A stretch of DNA of 64,000 nucleotides from Coprinus comatus (lineage: Eukaryota; Basidiomycota; Agaricomycetes; Agaricales; Agaricaceae), in NCBI GenBank assembly GCA_034638255.1, contig JAWPGT010000021.1, positions 310,001 to 374,000 of the forward strand. Reading direction: 5' to 3'. Position numbers and translations under genes: made by a program. Below, piece after piece: positions 11,486-21,929 of the stretch. The first letter of the stretch is position 1, and every line of letters begins with the position of its first letter. Below the pieces are notes generated by a model. The model searched no databases. It was not told where the DNA came from and saw only the letters and a list, made by a program, of their open reading frames with translations.

Positions 11486-13217
11486 TCATGATAGCTCTAT
11501 AAGCAGCAGTTTCCAATGTGGATTTTCTTGAGTTGGAAACACAGGTCCAAGAATAACAGTTCGACCCAATTCTTCACAGAGTCCAAGAGGGATATTGATG
11601 TGCAAACGATTGTATGGGTTGGGGAAAGGAATATTATGTCGAGAAAATGAAAACTTCTCGATGGTCGGGTCCCATGAATGATTGAGTATGTCTACCGTGG
11701 AGTTGTTTAAGATTATCATTGAATGCGAGTGTCCCGTATATATTTACTGAGTCTGGAGGGCCAAATCCTATATAGTGCTTTGGAGGTACTACATAGTGAG
11801 GAAGGTCGCTGATGTATTGCACTTATAACGAAGAGTTTCCATCATCATCATCCACAAGCGAAACGCGGCGAATTGAAGACAGGGATAAGCAAGTCATGAC
11901 TTCAGATTGATTGCAGGGTATTAAATTAGATACCCTGCAGTAGTCTGAGTCAATTCGATGTAGTGGATTGCATCGTTGCGAGTTAGTGAATGAGAGCTGT
12001 GCCAAACTGTAGACATCCAAGTTCTTTGCACCGACAAAGAGCAGATTTTCACCTAGAATGATCACAGACATCTATAAAAATTTAACAGTCCGTTCATATG
12101 TACAGACATTAATCCATTTACAATGCCAGAGGTCATGACGTAGGGGGTCAAAGGTTCGCAACTTTTGTTGCCAGCGGTGTATTTGAAGATGGTCAATTGT
12201 CGGGGTTCGTCCTGCTCTTTGAACCTAGTTGTACCCGCCACATGGACCATATATTCATCGTTCAGACCCACTGTGACGTAGTACCTGAACAAATGCCGCA
12301 AAGTGATAATCGGGGTTGCTATTAAGCATGCAATGGAACCATGGCCTTGAGATTTCACCTCGTATATGCAAAAGCGTGAATGCGGTGCAGTTGAAGCTGG
12401 TAAACTTCTCAGTGAGAGTCCTATAGTTGATTGGAATGCACGTACAGGGATCTCTCTGATAGAGGACCAGCCGAATTATTGACGAAGGCCAATCAGGACT
12501 CTCCCAATTTGTCCAATAGTCGAAACTGTCTCTCAAGCCAGTCTGCTCATCAAACTCTCCAGCGTCAATGAGGAGTCAAGGAACACGCTTGTCTGGTTCC
12601 TCCAGGTCGATCGTGTACACCTTGCCTTTATCCCTGACAAGAAACCATCGTTCTCCAGGTAGCAATTGACCATGATTCCGCCATGAAAATTTCATATCCA
12701 GGTCGAGGAGTGTTGTGCGAAGCTTTATACGCTCTGGATTCTCCCATAGATTTTGGATACGGGCGCGTCGAACAACCCATTCTTCGAGCTCAGCATCAGA
12801 GTATACGCTAAAGGGCGCTTCTGCAGGTGAAGTTCCTGGTATATTTTGTTGTCGCTGTGCTAAATTGTACCACAATTGGCGCATCTTGGTCACCGAGTAA
12901 GTCTTATGACAGACCTGAATCCTGTTCATCAAGTCAATGAATTGTGGAAATGAGAAACAACGTACCATTCTAACGTTGAGCAGATCCATAGTATTAAGAT
13001 GTTTGAAAGTTTCTTGCAGAATTTCGATAGGTAGGTCGTCAAACCTGGTTATTTTAGGGTGCCATTTCAGAAAGTAGCACTTTGTCAGGGTTCTAAGACG
13101 CGCCGGCAAGACACAATACTCAAGGGTAAGCTGAGGAAAATAACGGCGAGATATGAGAAACAGAGATAAAAGTGGTAAAACAGCGCGGAGTCTAGGAACG
13201 ACAGTGAACGGCCACAT
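11486..13217 (-). pseudogene. F-box protein pseudogene, copy 2
   Basis: Near-identical in layout to the intact paralogue at 16469-18193: same start MWPFTV, same F-box (FDDLPIEILQETFKHLNT), same intron positions and the same C-terminal exon. It is broken by TGA at 12576-12578, where the intact copy has CGA, by TAA at 11823-11825, where the intact copy has CAA, and by a length change near 11729-11752 that shifts the frame of the C-terminal part. Both nonsense changes are C-to-T on the coding strand, one of them at a CpG. Much of exon 1 is still open, so a truncated 213-residue F-box-only product is possible. It faces away from the nuclease-like gene at 13719. Confidence 0.88.
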
Positions 13218-13718
13218 GATGGTAAACGTTGTAGTTGCAATGATGTATGAGACGTTGTGACTGATGTGTTATTCTGCCAGTGTGGGAGATCCGAGGTCCT
13301 CCCGGACCGCAGGACTGCAATAGTTTAAGACTCAAGAGACTGGGTGGGCATTGTCCAGTCCACAGATTGGACTTGTCAGTACTTGTGAACTTTACATGTG
13401 AGGGATTCGTATTGGAAAGTAACATAGAAAGGGTTTGCCACTGGACTCCAGAGTCATAGTATTTTTTTCTACTTGCTGCTGTTGTTAATACTAATCGATA
13501 ATTAATATTCAATGTTAGGAGCCATGACTTACTCTCAGCAGTTCTCTGGGTCTTCAATCAATAATATGGGAAGGGCATGCAATACACGCATCCTTGTAGA
13601 TTGCCTGAATAATACTAACCACGCGGTTGTAGTGTTGCCTATAGAATTCAAGTTTAAAGTAGATACTCGCACTCTTGCCTTCAGCATCCCCATTCCTGTT
13701 CCAAGTCTTTCTAAAATT
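13218..13718. other. divergent intergenic region
   Basis: Separates the F-box pseudogene (minus) from the nuclease-like gene (plus). The first 60 bp or so resemble the 5' flank of the intact F-box copy upstream of 18193, so the duplicated unit included some promoter DNA. No other feature seen. Confidence 0.5.
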
Positions 13719-15910
13719 ATGGCACGCCAATCCAAGACCAATTACAGTCTTCAGGAAGCTTGTGAGAGACTCAAACGACACACACTCGAATTATTTCACG
13801 AGCAAGATCCTATTGTTACGGAAACGGTGGCGGTTATTCTTCGCCGCTCCAAACGTCTTTATAGAGGTGTGTGTGCGTCTGTGTGCCATATACACCCCTA
13901 CTATATCAATACTGAGATTCTTCTCTGGCACTAGCACGAAGAAAAAGAAGAGAGGGCAAGTTTCCACGACTGTTTATTGCGTATTGTCGCTGATCAGTGA
14001 ACTATTAGGATCATTGCCGCCAATTCCCCCAAACCTACGGTCCGAAAGTCCAGCAACAGGTGAAGATTTCTGTAAATACGACTCTGAAGACGACACGGGT
14101 GAGGAATCTCTTACCTTTATCCTATATCAATATGATCGCCAGTGGCTCATTAGGAAATATCGTATCTTAGATACCAGGAGTACCGACAGTGACTATGAGC
14201 AACCTTCTATACCCAAATACAAGCATAAGGACGATGTTAAAACTTCAACCAAAGGTCTGTGTGTTACCCCAAATTGTATATTGAAGCTCACGATTATTTA
14301 ATACTGTTGCAGAGGCAGAGGATATCGGTAAGCTTCTATTTCGCAGGGGCATAGAATTGAACTTACATCTCCATTTCCCTCATCTCAAGATCCAATAACT
14401 ATTGAATATGACTCCCTTGTACAGAAAATTGAACGATCAAAAAAGGCCGACGCTAAAGAATACGACCAAGTCATCCAACAAGCTACCAAACGGGTAGCAC
14501 AGCTTCGCTCTATAAACAAGATATCAGAAAGTTGCAAGGAGGAGCTAAGTGAGGTTATAAAGAGAGCTAAGGGAAACTTGGAGCTGCTTGCGGTGGTTTC
14601 CCGCTTCTTGAATGGCAAGGAGTACGAACATGGCCAAATTACGGTATGCTTCCGGGTCCATCAATTACAACGTTGAACTGACTGGCTTTAAATACTAGTG
14701 TGTCTCGTTCTCGAATGCCGATCAATCATTGTTGGACAGGTTAGCTGTCGAGATTAATCATTCAATCATGCCAGGGAGGGAGAGTGATGACATACAACGT
14801 AATAAAATCCTACACTCCCTTTCTGCTTGTTGCAGACAATTCAACTTCATGGATACGGGTGTAACAGCATATTGCGATTCCTTCCAGCAACTGATCGCCG
14901 CTATTCGGAAATGCTTTGGTCACATGGTAGGTGTAAACCCTTATTAAAGATCAGTTCCTCAGTTAATGAAATCTGACGGTTGTGCACCTAGTCTGAAATG
15001 ACTGCTCGATCTCTCATTGACAACCATATTGCAGGATGCACAATTCTTGCGAAAACATCATTACACACCGTCTTTCCAGAGTTATGGATAAGCAAGGGAA
15101 CGGAAGGTCCTATTCGGATCCAACACACAAAAGATGGTTGGACAGAAACGGTATATGTGACTGGGCGCATAGACTATGCGATTCTCACGACTCAAGTTGG
15201 AGGGAGGTCAGGCTTCAACAAGCTGGAAGCGGTTGGTGATGTCGGTGAGCTTCTTGAGGAAGGGTGGAGGAACAAGAGTGAGTCGTCGTTATATCCATCA
15301 TAATATATAAGGGCTGACGTGACCTCAGTCTTTGCAAATAAAAGATTACAAGATCTTGTGCAAACCACGAAGGAGTTACATGACAGTCCATCAGGTCAAG
15401 CGGTACACTTGGATAATGACTCAGTGGATTGGGATATTATGTTCATAGAAGCAAAGAGATATGTTTCCCTTGTAGATGGTAAAGAGAAAGCAGTACCATT
15501 AACTCATTATCTCCCGCAGATGTGCATACAGGTTCTTGCAGCGTACGTGATAATTCATTTCCCGCTTCCGACCCTTTTGAACCTTTGATACTAGTCACAC
15601 CGGCGCCCTATCTAATCGCCAGTATATCAAATTCTGCCTCTCTAATGGCTTAAGGTGGCTGTTCGGCGTATTTGATGCTCACGATAGGTCTTTCCACATC
15701 TTGGACCACGAACTTGATACCAGTTCGCTAGATGAGGGCTTCCCTCCAGTAACACTTGTCATGCTATATATATGGGTGCGTAACACAAGAAAGATGAGGA
15801 TTAATGAATAGATTATGTTAACATATATTATTGTTAATTTACAGATGTGCTGCTCTGCCAAGGAGTTACTCAATAAATTGGAGCTGAAGGTAGTCCTGCC
15901 GGAACAATGA
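13719..15910 (+). CDS. unrecognised multi-exon protein with a possible PD-(D/E)XK nuclease-like fold
   Basis: Start MARQSKTNYSLQEACERL. Probable exons: 13719-13866, 13935-13959, 13998-14254, a poorly resolved stretch 14313-14643, then 14699-14926, 14992-15277, 15329-15542, 15595-15775 and 15845-15910 (TGA). All junctions from 14643 onwards keep phase. The protein is about 570 residues: an acidic N-terminal part, a coiled-coil-like helix (YDQVIQQATKRVAQLRSI), then an alpha/beta domain. In that domain GRIDYAI (Asp on a strand), FIEAKRY (E-x-K on a strand) and the downstream helix LPQMCIQVLAA (Gln) reproduce the order D ... ExK ... Q of PD-(D/E)XK enzymes, followed by NRQYIKFCLSNGLRWLFGVF. That fold assignment is inference; nuclease activity is not shown. 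The 38-nt second intron and the 14313-14360 join are weak points; a frame break there is possible. Confidence 0.55.
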
Positions 15911-16468
15911 TTTGCTAAATGTTGTAGTGGTCCACCGGTCTGACCTACCCACTGGTCATCGATCATCTCCAAGTCATGCCAAGTGTATGACTTTGTGAGT
16001 TGTGATACAGTTTGATATGTTACTTGTACTGGTATATTGTAGTAATATCATAATGTTACATTGGCGTTACGCCTGTTCGACTTCTTTTGTCAAACTTTGA
16101 ATCAAGCTTCAAAGATGTCAAGGGTTGACAATTTAGATTGACAAAGTGTACAGCGAATGACTACCGTCTGCTTAGTACTAATGAGTGTGGACGAATAAGT
16201 GACGGTATACATGTAACGGCTCAGAGGCTTGCTTTGCAACCTAAGAATACTACTGCCTTGTATGGTATGATACAGAGTCTCCTTTAGCCTTTAATAGCAC
16301 CGACTGTGAAAAGAAAGGGATTACCGTTCATATAATATATTCCGTTGTTAACCAGGATTGGTCAGAGTGGCGTCTTTGACCCTCTTGTGTGATTGGTTAT
16401 CGATTGGACGGAGTATCATAATTGTACATGCAAGTAGTGAGTACTAGATGGACCTTCAAAAATAATTA
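15911..16468. other. intergenic between convergent genes, nothing recognised
   Basis: Spacer between the nuclease-like gene and the 3' end of the intact F-box gene. No supported open frame or RNA gene was seen. Confidence 0.5.
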
Positions 16469-18193
16469 TCAGGATAACTCTATAGCCAGCAGTTTCAGAT
16501 CCTCCTGAGTGGGAAGCACAGGTCCAAGAATAACAGTTCGACCTAATTCTTCACAGAGTCCAAGAGGGATATTGATGTGCAAACGATTGTATGGGTTGGG
16601 GAAAGCAATGTTACGCCGAGAAAATGAAAACTTCCCGATAGTCGGGTCCCATGAGTGATTGAGGATGTCTATGGTGGAGTTGTTCAAGATTATCATTGAA
16701 TGAGAGTGTCCTGGTAACTTTACTGAGTCCGGAGGACCGAATCCTATATAGTGCTTTGGAGGTACTACATAATGAGGAAGGTCGCTGATGTATTGTACTT
16801 GTAATGAAGGACTGCCATCATCATCATCCACAAGCGAAACGCGGCGAATTGAGGATAGGGATAAACAAGTCATGACTTCAGATTGATTGCAGGGTATTGA
16901 ATTAGATACCCTGTAGTGGTATGAGTCAATTCGATGTAGTGGATTACATCGTTGCGAGTTAGCGAATGAGAGCTGTGTCAAATTGTAGACATCCAAGTTC
17001 TTTGCACCGACAAAGAGCAGATTTTCACCTAGAATCCTCACAGACATCTGCTAAAGTTTAACACTGCATTCACATGTACAGACATTAATCCACTTACAAT
17101 GTCGGAGGTCATGACGTAGGCAGTCAGAGGTTTGCAACTTTTATTGCCAGCGGTGTATTTGAAAATGGTCAATCGTCGGGGTTCACTCTCCTCCTTGAAC
17201 ATGGTTGCACCCGCCACATGGACCATATATTCATCGTTCAGAGCCACTGCGACGTAGTATCTGAATATATACCGCAACGTAGTGATCGGAGTTGCTATTA
17301 AGCATGCATTGGAACCATGACCTTGAGATTTCACCTCGTATATGCAAAAGCGTAAATGTGGAGCAGTTGAGGCTGGTAAATTTCTCAGTGAGGGTCCCAT
17401 AGTCAATTGAAATCCACGTACAGGGTTCTCTTCGATAAAGGACCAGCCGAATCGGTGATGAAGGCCAATTAGGACTCTCCCAAATTGTCCAATAGTCCAA
17501 ACTGTCTCTCAATCCAGTCTGCTCGTCAAACTCTCCAGCGTCAATGAGGAGTCGAGGAACACGCTTGTCTGGTTCCTCCAGGTCGATCGCGTACACTTTG
17601 CCTTTATCCCTGACAAGAAACCATCGTCCTCCAGGTAGCAATCGACCTTGATTCTGCCATGAAAATTTCATATCCACATCTATGAGCCTTGTGCGTATTT
17701 GTATACGCTCTGGATTCTCCCATAGATTTTGGATACGGGCGCGTCGAACAACCCATTCTTCGAGCTCAGCATCAGAGTATACGCTAAAGGGCGCTTCTGC
17801 AGGTGAAGTTCCTGGTATGTTTTGTTGTTGCTGTGCTAAATTGTACCACAATTGGCGTATCTTGGTCACCGAGTAAGTCTTATGACAGACCTGAATCCTG
17901 TTCATTAGGTCAATAAATTGTGGAAATGAGAAACAACGTACCATTCTAACGTTGAGCAGATCCTTAGTATTAAGATGTTTGAAAGTTTCTTGCAGAATTT
18001 CGATAGGTAGGTCGTCAAACTTGGCTATTTTGGGGTGCCATTTCAGAAAGTAGTACTTTGTCAGGGTTCTAAGACGCGCCGGCAAGACACAAAAGACATG
18101 AGTAAGCTGTGGAATATAACGGCGAGATATAAGCAACAGAGATAAAACTGATAGGACGACGCGGAGTCTAGAAAAGACAGTGAACGGCCACAT
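16469..18193 (-). CDS. F-box protein, intact family member (copy 3), 542 residues
   Basis: Probable substrate adaptor of an SCF ubiquitin ligase. Three exons join in phase: 18193-17422, 17372-17098 and 17050-16469. The N-terminus has a hydrophobic, arginine-rich leader (MWPFTVFSRLRVVLSVLSLL) and then the F-box, FDDLPIEILQETFKHLNTKD, at about residues 53-95. The remainder has strand motifs reminiscent of a beta-propeller, such as LLPGGRWFLVRDKGKVYAID, LRFCIYEVKSQG, YMVHVAGATMF and ENLLFVGAKNLDVYNL, a style common in agaricomycete F-box proteins. The first donor lies inside an otherwise open frame, so a naive reading extends past exon 1 and ends wrongly at 17231. This is the only uninterrupted copy among at least five in the window. 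Its target is unknown. Confidence 0.8.
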
Positions 18194-18419
18194 GGTGGTG
18201 AACGTATGTAGTTAAAGTGACGTGTGAGACGGTGTGACTGTGGGAAATTAGGAAATGTGGGTAAGTCAATGTATTGAACGACTCGGAATCTCGCTTTGCA
18301 AGCTCTTGCGGAATTGGTCGTTGCTTGAGCACAGTATTATATTGTACATGTAAGTACGAGAGGAAAACAAATAGATCTTCATATTCACGATACTTTGTTA
18401 AAAATGATTATCATGATAT

Positions 18420-19600
18420 GGATCCTCCTGAGCTGGAAGCACAGGTCCAAGGATAATAATTCGACCCAATTCTTCACAAAATCCAAGAGAGGGCATAATT
18501 TCCAAATGATTGTTTGGGTTGAGGAAAGGAATGTTATGTCGAGAAAATGAAAACTTCTCCATTGAAGAGTCCTATGAATGATTAATGATTGAGGATGTCT
18601 ACAGTGAAGTCATCCAAGATTATCATTGAATGAGTGTGTCCCGGTATCTCCATCGAGGATAGAGGTCGTGAAAATCCTATATAGGACTCTGGAGGTACCA
18701 CAAAGTGAGGAAAGTTGCTGATGTGTTGTACTTGTAACGAAGAGTTGTCACTGTTCGCAAGCGAAATGCGACGAATTGAAGACATGGATAAACAATTCAT
18801 GACTTCAGATTGATTTCAGGTTATCGAATTAGATACTCTACAGGATCCCGAGTCGATTCGATGCAATGGGTTGCATGGTTCCAAGGTAGCGCATGACAAT
18901 TGGGCCAAGCTGTAGATATCCAAGTTCTTCACACCGACAAAGAGCAAGTTTTCACCTAGAATGTTGAAGCGCACGTACAAGGTTCCCCCCGACATAGGAC
19001 CCGCCGAATCGTTGACGAAGGCCAATTAGGACTCTCCCAAATGGACCAGTAGTCGAAACGGTCTCTCAAGCCAGTCTGTTCGTCAACCTATCCGACGTCA
19101 ATGAGGAGTCGAGGAACAGGCTTGTCTGGTTCCTCTAGGTCGATTACATATAGATTTCCTTTATCCCTAACAAGAATCCATCGCCCTCCGGGTAGCAAAC
19201 GTCCTTGATTGGATGATTTATATTTCGTATTCACATCGAGGAGTGTTGTGCGAAGCTGTATACGCGCTGGATTTTCCCATAAATTCTGGATACGGGCGCG
19301 TTGAACAACCCATCCTTCGAGCTCAGCATCAGAGTATACGCTAAAGGGTGCTTCTGCCGGTCAGGTTCCCAGCATGGCTCGTTGTTGGTATGGTAAATTG
19401 TACCACAATTGGCGCATCTTGGTTATCGAATAGGTTCTATGACAGACCTTATGATTCCCGGTTTATTAATTTGAATTGGTGAATACGTATAGAAATTGTC
19501 AACATACCATTCCAACGGTGAGCAACTCCTTAGCATTCAATGTTTGAAGATTTCTTGCAGAAGTTCTACAGGTAGGTTTAGAAGGTCGGTTGGTTTTGGC
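18420..19600 (-). pseudogene. F-box protein pseudogene, copy 4, with internal deletion
   Basis: Lies directly upstream of the intact copy in the same orientation. Recognisable pieces in order from high to low coordinates are ARIQNLWENPARI-like (about 19280), the propeller strand (LLPGGRWILVRDKG, about 19190), the segment before the first donor (about 19000), then directly ILGENLLFVGVKNLDIYSLA of exon 3 and SSIRRISLANSDNSSLQVQH. The whole second exon of the parent, about 275 nt, is missing, and the F-box itself is scrambled by stops and frame changes near 19450-19600. It cannot encode a functional protein. Confidence 0.8.
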
Positions 19601-19966
19601 TTTCGTTTACACAACAAAACGTAAAATGTATTGGACAGGCCTAGGACTCGAAAGGCGCGATAAAACGCGAGACATAAAGACGAAGATTGAGCGCTGCAGA
19701 ACAGTAAGACTTTGAGCCAGAGGTAATTGTAGGTGCTTCAGAAGCCGCTTCATGAACATTGAAGACCTGGAGATTTGATGAACGAAATGCATTAGCAACC
19801 TTAAGAGTCAGAAGTTCCTTCAAACTGACAAACCCTGACATACAGGCTGAGTTTGTGTTTTCGTGGGAACATTTAAGGTATCGCGTCAATGTTGGCAATA
19901 ACAAGCGCTATCGTCGTTATGTTATGATGGTCCTTGCTTCTTTTTTCCATAACATTTCTTACCACC

Positions 19967-21560
19967 ATGTCTTCCAACAGTACCCAGGCCACGATAAATG
20001 AATTAATTGCAGGAAGCTTCGGCGGAGCGGCGCAAGTACTGGTTGGACAACCATTGGATACCATCAAGACGAGAGCACAAATCGCTCCTAGTACGTATTC
20101 AGACTTCCTTCCGTTCATAGTGACCATGTAACCAATGAAAGAGCAGATGGCATGTTTGTATGTCTCTTTTTCAGAATTAAACTGTTAGATTTTTGAACTG
20201 AAACTACAAATAATCTAGAAAGGACCTATGGATATCCTCAAGCAAACATTGCAGAAGGAAGGATTCTTTGCTCTATACAAAGGTGTGTTTATATTGAATA
20301 CTACACTATTTATCCATATCTAAGTGATGTATAGGAATGCTCAGCCCACTAGCTGGTATTGCTGGTGTCAACTCTCTATTATTCGCTGCATATGGTGTTT
20401 CGAAGCGGATCATTTCTCCATATCCTACACTTTCCCTGAAAGAAATAGCCGCCGCTGGTGCGATGGCAGGTGCTGCAAATGCTATCCTTGCTAGTCCTGG
20501 TGAGTACAACTACAAAAGCCTTCTTGTCAACCAGACTTCAATGTGTGATGAATATAGTGGAAATGTTCAAAGTTAGAATGCAAGGACAATACGGTGCAGC
20601 AACTGATAAACGGTTAAAAGCCGTAGTGAGCGAAATGTGGAGAGACTGGGGGTTTAGAAGAGGAATAATGCGTGGTTACTGGGTAACTGTTGCTCGAGAA
20701 ATTCCTGCTTATGCTGGGTACGTCATTCTATACGTTTTCCTTTGTCTTTACTGGATTTCAATTTCCTTCTTTTCACATCTAGATTCTATACAGGTTCGTG
20801 ACATTGGTTAAACTTCCAAACTTCGTACCGACCACTTTGTGGCAACAGCTTTCGAGTTCTCTAAACGCCAATTCGCAAAAAGTTATGGTAAGGACATTCC
20901 AGTATGGGCCCTTCTTGCCTCAGGATCGACCGGTGGTGTAAGCGATACATTTTCCTACTCAACTTCTTCAGTGAATCTCTAAACTTCTGTCTCTAAGATT
21001 GCATATTGGCTTGCGTGTTATCCACTTGGTTTGTCTCTTTTTTTTGCTCCTGTACAAGTATTGTCAATTTATACATCATTAGATGTCGTGAAATCACGAA
21101 TCCAATTACGCCCAGAACCCCCTAAAGGTTCACCGATCCAATATATTGTAAAAGAACTACGTGATATCGTCGCTGAAGCTGGAGGGTTTGTGTTTTTATA
21201 CCAATCTTGATTATTCATCTTCGATTTAACCATCTATCTATATTATACAGCCCAAAGGGTCTATTCCGAGGGTTGTCTCCTTCATGTAAGTAACATTTTC
21301 CCCCCTTTTCCAAATTCTGTAATAACTTAATATCGTTTCTCCTGTTTAGTATTTAGAAGGTAAAAAAAATGCACTTCACATTCAAGGATAAGTTTTTGGT
21401 TTTCTCACATTTGTTTATACAGTATACCCGCAGCTGCGAGTACCTTCGCAACATTTGAATTGACTAGAGGTAAGCCATAATTTACGGTCCTAGCCATGTG
21501 TAAATTCCATCTAATCTCGTCATTTTCACAGAATACTTGCTCAAAACAACGGGCGTTTAA
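19967..21560 (+). CDS. mitochondrial carrier (SLC25 family), 13 exons including three microexons
   Basis: Inner-membrane solute carrier of 293 residues. Exons: 19967-20090, 20144-20157, 20219-20282, 20335-20499, 20558-20717, 20783-20793, 20849-20937, 20998-21028, 21083-21185, 21251-21285, 21350-21359, 21423-21469, 21532-21560; summed length 882 nt, a whole number of codons. The three family signatures are present: PLDTIKTR, PVEMFKVR and PLDVVKSR, one per repeat, each with matching helices (ELIAGSFGGAAQVLVGQ, EIAAAGAMAGAANAILAS, LLASGSTGGIAYWLACY). The microexons encode TDGMF, the Phe-Tyr-Thr of AGFYTAF, and LFRS, and each is needed to keep phase and motif continuity. The overall pattern (REIPAYAGFYTAFEFSKR) suits the carnitine, ornithine or amino-acid branch, but the substrate cannot be read from the sequence. 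Confidence 0.9.
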
Positions 21561-21929
21561 TATTATTAATACCACATTCACATTCGCATTGCCTTTAGAT
21601 TTTGTACATCTCACGACCTCGTTTGGTATATCAATACCCCTTTTGTATACTGTAATGTACCAGCTACTACACCGTCAAGCAACAGAATCACCAAATACAT
21701 ACTTACCAGAGAGATATTCTTTTGAATGGTTCTATAAAGACTTTCAGTATTTATATTCCGTCTTTTAGAGTTAGAATGGAAATATTGCTGAAATCGTATA
21801 AAAGAAAACTACGTATTGAACAACCACAATATCGAACACATGAACGAACTATAATATCCTATAACCAAAGTACTCTGAAGAACATGCATGTACTTGCAAC
21901 CGAACGGATGAATTGAAGTTGTTATTTTT
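21561..21929. other. intergenic between convergent carrier and GCN1
   Basis: Probably the overlapping 3' untranslated regions of the two convergent genes. A 90-codon plus-strand frame (21496-21768) overlaps the carrier end and is not supported. Confidence 0.5.

Noticed and set aside
17231..17421. C-terminal part of the 320-codon frame of the intact F-box gene
   Set aside because: It lies beyond a GTACGT donor; splicing to 17372 gives a better continuation shared with the other copies.
17930..17973. 44-nt putative intron in F-box copy 3 (GTACGT ... ACAG)
   Set aside because: Removing it shifts the frame into a stop; the open frame through it is shared by copies 2 and 3.
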